This document shows positions 61,904 through 64,000 of a stretch of DNA of 64,000 nt, piece after piece. The position numbers were made by a program, and so were the translations under genes. Each line of letters starts with the position of its first letter. Position 1 is the stretch's first letter. The notes beneath the pieces are model-generated. The model had not been told where the DNA came from, ran no database searches, and saw nothing but the letters and a program-made list of their open reading frames with translations. The DNA comes from Aestuariivivens insulae (GTDB lineage Bacteria > Bacteroidota > Bacteroidia > Flavobacteriales > Flavobacteriaceae): assembly GCF_022662195.1 (NCBI RefSeq), contig NZ_JAKMCS010000003.1:186001-250000 (forward strand), given 5' to 3'.

Positions 61904-63175
61904 CTATTTTATAATACTGAAACCTGTATATGGTTTAAGCACTTCGGGAATCTCTATACCGTCTTTTGTTTGATAATTTTCCAAAATACCTGCCAACACC
62001 CTAGGCAAGGCCAATGAACTTCCATTAAGGGTATGAGCAAGTTCATTCTTACCAATATTGTTTTTAAAACGCAACTTTAAACGATTGGCCTGAAAGGTTT
62101 CAAAGTTAGACACCGATGAGATTTCCAACCATTTGTCCTGTGCTGTTGAGAAGACTTCGAAATCGTAAGTTAATGCCGATGTAAATCCTAAATCCCCTCC
62201 ACAAAGCCTTAAAATGCGATATGGTAATTTTAATTCCTGCAAAATGGTTTTTACATGGTTCACCATACCATCTAATGCTTCATAGGATTTGGTAGGATGC
62301 TCTACACGTAAAATTTCAACTTTATCAAATTGGTGCAATCGATTCAATCCCCTTACATGGGCGCCATAGCTTCCTGCTTCACGACGAAAGCAGGGCGTAT
62401 AACCTGTAATACCAATAGGTAAGTCGCTTTCGTTTAGTAGTACATCCCTAAAGATATTGGTTCCCGGCACCTCTGCTGTAGGGATTAAGTATAAGTTATC
62501 TGCCGTTACATGGTACATTTGTCCTTCTTTATCTGGCAACTGTCCTGTACCAAAACCAGAGGCTTCATTAACCAAATGTGGCAATTGGTATTCGGTATAA
62601 CCGGCCTCGGTATTTTTATCTAAAAAATAGGCTATTAAAGCACGTTGAAGTCGTGCTCCTTTACCTTTATAAACCGGAAATCCGGCTCCGGTAATTTTAT
62701 TTCCGAGTTCGAAATCTATAATATCGTACTTCTTGGCCAATTCCCAATGTGGTAATGCGCCATCAAATAATGTAGGTATGTCGCCTTCGCGATACACCTC
62801 TTCGTTATCTTCTTCGGTATTTCCAGCTGGCACCAAACGGTTTGGTACATTGGGTATTTTATAAAGCAACTCATTTAATTCGGTTACTTTATTGTTTAAG
62901 GTTTCATTAAGTATTTTAGACGACTCTTTTAACTCTCCTGTTTTCGCCTTTAAAGCATTGGCCTTTTCTACTTCTCCAGCTTTGTACAACAGTCCTATTT
63001 CCTTCGAAATACTATTAGATTCTGCTAAGGTATTATCCAATTCGGCCTGGATGCTTCTTCGCTCTTCATCTAGGGCAATAACCTGGTCTACTATATCGGC
63101 AGCGTCAATATTACGTTTTGCCAGTCCTTCAATAACCAAATCTTTGTTTTCTCTAATAAATGGGACCTGTAACAT
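61904..63175 (-). CDS. serS: Seryl-tRNA synthetase
   Basis: Class II synthetase that charges tRNA-Ser. The first 110 residues form the long helical hairpin that grips the tRNA variable arm (QVIALDEERRSIQAELDNTL onwards). Motif 2 is FRREAGSYGAHVRGLNRLHQ and motif 3 is SSLALPRVLAGILENYQ. The length of 423 residues is normal. It follows ribF by 57 bases, and a TAAATTTG box lies 20 bases upstream of its ATG, so it may have its own promoter as well. Confidence 0.96.
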   Translation of the reverse strand: MLQVPFIRENKDLVIEGLAKRNIDAADIVDQVIALDEERRSIQAELDNTLAESNSISKEIGLLYKAGEVEKANALKAKTGELKESSKILNETLNNKVTELNELLYKIPNVPNRLVPAGNTEEDNEEVYREGDIPTLFDGALPHWELAKKYDIIDFELGNKITGAGFPVYKGKGARLQRALIAYFLDKNTEAGYTEYQLPHLVNEASGFGTGQLPDKEGQMYHVTADNLYLIPTAEVPGTNIFRDVLLNESDLPIGITGYTPCFRREAGSYGAHVRGLNRLHQFDKVEILRVEHPTKSYEALDGMVNHVKTILQELKLPYRILRLCGGDLGFTSALTYDFEVFSTAQDKWLEISSVSNFETFQANRLKLRFKNNIGKNELAHTLNGSSLALPRVLAGILENYQTKDGIEIPEVLKPYTGFSIIK

Positions 63176-63194
63176 GTCTTGAAAATTTAAGCGA

Positions 63195-63202
63195 CAAATT
63201 TA
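63195..63202 (-). promoter_or_regulatory. Candidate -7 element TAAATTTG
   Basis: On the minus strand the bases read TAAATTTG, fitting TAnnTTTG, 19 bases before the serS start codon. It sits between ribF and serS and could give serS independent expression. Confidence 0.42.
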
Positions 63203-63232
63203 ATGAATTCGTAAGCGTAAAGAAATTTTTCT

Positions 63233-64000
63233 TTAGTTATTATCTGTACTTAAAACATAACTTCTTACTGCCATTTCATCTTTTTTTAATTGGGCTTTTA
63301 GTAAATCGACAGATTCAAACTTTTGTTCATCCCGCAAACGTTCCAATAATTCTATCTTGATCTGCTTTCCGTATAAATCTTTATTGAAATTTATAAAATG
63401 TACTTCAATAGACAGGTTTTTACCATCAACAGTAGGGTTAACCCCTATATTCATCATACCATAAACCAAATCGTCATCAATTACCGAGCTCACAATATAG
63501 GCCCCCTGTCTTGGAATTAACTTATAATCTTCTTCTATATTAACATTAGCTGTGGGAAACCCTAATTGTTTACCCAAACCTTTACCTTTGGTTACTGTAC
63601 CAACAATCACAAAATGATATCCCAAATAAGCATTAGCCTTTGCGATATCACCTTCACTTAATGCTCTTCTAATTTTAGTGGAACTTACGGCTACCTCATC
63701 AATGTCTTGGGCAGAAATCTCTTCAACTTCAAAACCGTACTGATCTCCAAAACGCCTTAAATCGTCTATATTGGCATTCCTGTTTCTCCCAAACCTATGG
63801 TCGTAACCAATAATAACCTTTTTGGCATGCAATTTATCTACTAGCAGTTCCTTAACAAAATCTTCCGCTCCAATACGGGAAAATTCGGGGGTAAACTTTT
63901 TTATAAACAAATAGTCCAGCCCTAACGATTCCAAAATAGCATAACGCTCATCTATAGTATTGATTAACTTTATATTGGCATCCTTTTGCAATACCATTCT
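63233..64000 (-). CDS. ribF: Bifunctional riboflavin kinase/FAD synthetase, 5' end outside window
   Basis: Makes FMN from riboflavin and then FAD. The C-terminal 255 residues are present. The FAD-synthetase part has VIIGYDHRFGRNRNANID and VSSTKIRRALSEGDIAKANA, and the riboflavin-kinase domain begins at GTVTKGKGLGKQLGFPTANV. The N-terminal GxxDGxHxGH nucleotidyltransferase motif is missing only because the gene runs off the right edge. A Met codon at 63997 is internal, not the start. It lies upstream of serS. Confidence 0.94.
   Translation of the reverse strand, partial: RMVLQKDANIKLINTIDERYAILESLGLDYLFIKKFTPEFSRIGAEDFVKELLVDKLHAKKVIIGYDHRFGRNRNANIDDLRRFGDQYGFEVEEISAQDIDEVAVSSTKIRRALSEGDIAKANAYLGYHFVIVGTVTKGKGLGKQLGFPTANVNIEEDYKLIPRQGAYIVSSVIDDDLVYGMMNIGVNPTVDGKNLSIEVHFINFNKDLYGKQIKIELLERLRDEQKFESVDLLKAQLKKDEMAVRSYVLSTDNN

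Noticed and set aside
1-64000. Search by eye for tRNA, rRNA, insertion sequences, integrases and prophage genes.
   Set aside because: None was recognised. The short SSB and NYN pair at the left end could belong to an element, but no integrase or att sites are seen.

Overview
The window is AT-rich and gene-dense and has no rRNA, tRNA, CRISPR array or recognisable transposase. Gene content points to a marine-type member of the Flavobacteriaceae (Bacteroidota). The evidence is a one-piece OlsF-type bifunctional acyltransferase, a hybrid two-component system with a regulator propeller, a GH109 glycosidase with a twin-arginine signal, many Bacteroidota families of unknown function (DUF4199, DUF4286, DUF2490, DUF6428, DUF5077/DUF3472), lipoproteins, TTG/GTG near-starts upstream of the true ATGs, and several upstream boxes matching the Bacteroidota -7 promoter element TAnnTTTG. 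The genus cannot be fixed from this sequence alone.

Layout. 1-1.5 kb: an NYN-domain protein, a tiny basic protein, a decamer repeat array and a short single-stranded DNA-binding protein. 1.6-8.5 kb: an exported amidohydrolase, NAD synthesis (nadB-nadA), an Rrf2 regulator and an anaerobic ribonucleotide reductase pair (nrdD-nrdG). 8.8-13.5 kb: a large conserved protein of unknown function, divergent from phosphoenolpyruvate carboxylase. 13.5-18.3 kb: nitrilase, two methyltransferases, a phosphoesterase lipoprotein and small membrane proteins. 18.6-20.2 kb: an accessory patch with a possible small RNA and two unrecognised genes. 20.4-29.7 kb: nitrogen assimilation (porin, PII protein, Amt, and divergent glutamate synthase gltB-gltD). 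30-36.1 kb: an inorganic-carbon operon (SulP transporter, stress protein, beta-carbonic anhydrase, DUF2490 protein, second SulP-STAS transporter). 36.2-41.2 kb: fructose bisphosphatase, acetyltransferase, aspartokinase and OlsF. 41.4-48.6 kb: a small carbohydrate locus (DUF5077/DUF3472 lipoprotein, GH109, hybrid sensor-regulator). 48.6-50.4 kb: an arsenic-type cluster (ArsC, DUF6428, micro-ORF, ArsR). 50.4-55.5 kb: assorted small genes, a serpin lipoprotein and a 2-hydroxyacid dehydrogenase. 55.6-64 kb: a mostly housekeeping minus-strand block (ribF-serS, micro-gene, TPR protein, acetyltransferase, membrane-tethered XRE regulator, DUF4286, rsmA, mgtE).

How it fits together. Carbonic anhydrase, two SulP carriers and PEP carboxylase together suggest active bicarbonate capture and anaplerotic fixation. 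The Amt-PII-GOGAT region forms an ammonium-assimilation unit with an atypical PII T-loop. The hybrid sensor probably controls the divergent GH109/DUF3472 pair. The points most worth a second look are the roughly 605-residue unknown protein opposite ppc, the PII variant, the SulP/carbonic anhydrase operon, the GH109 locus without SusC/SusD, the arsenic cluster without a visible efflux pump, a helically phased decamer array upstream of ssb, and a candidate small RNA near 18.7 kb.
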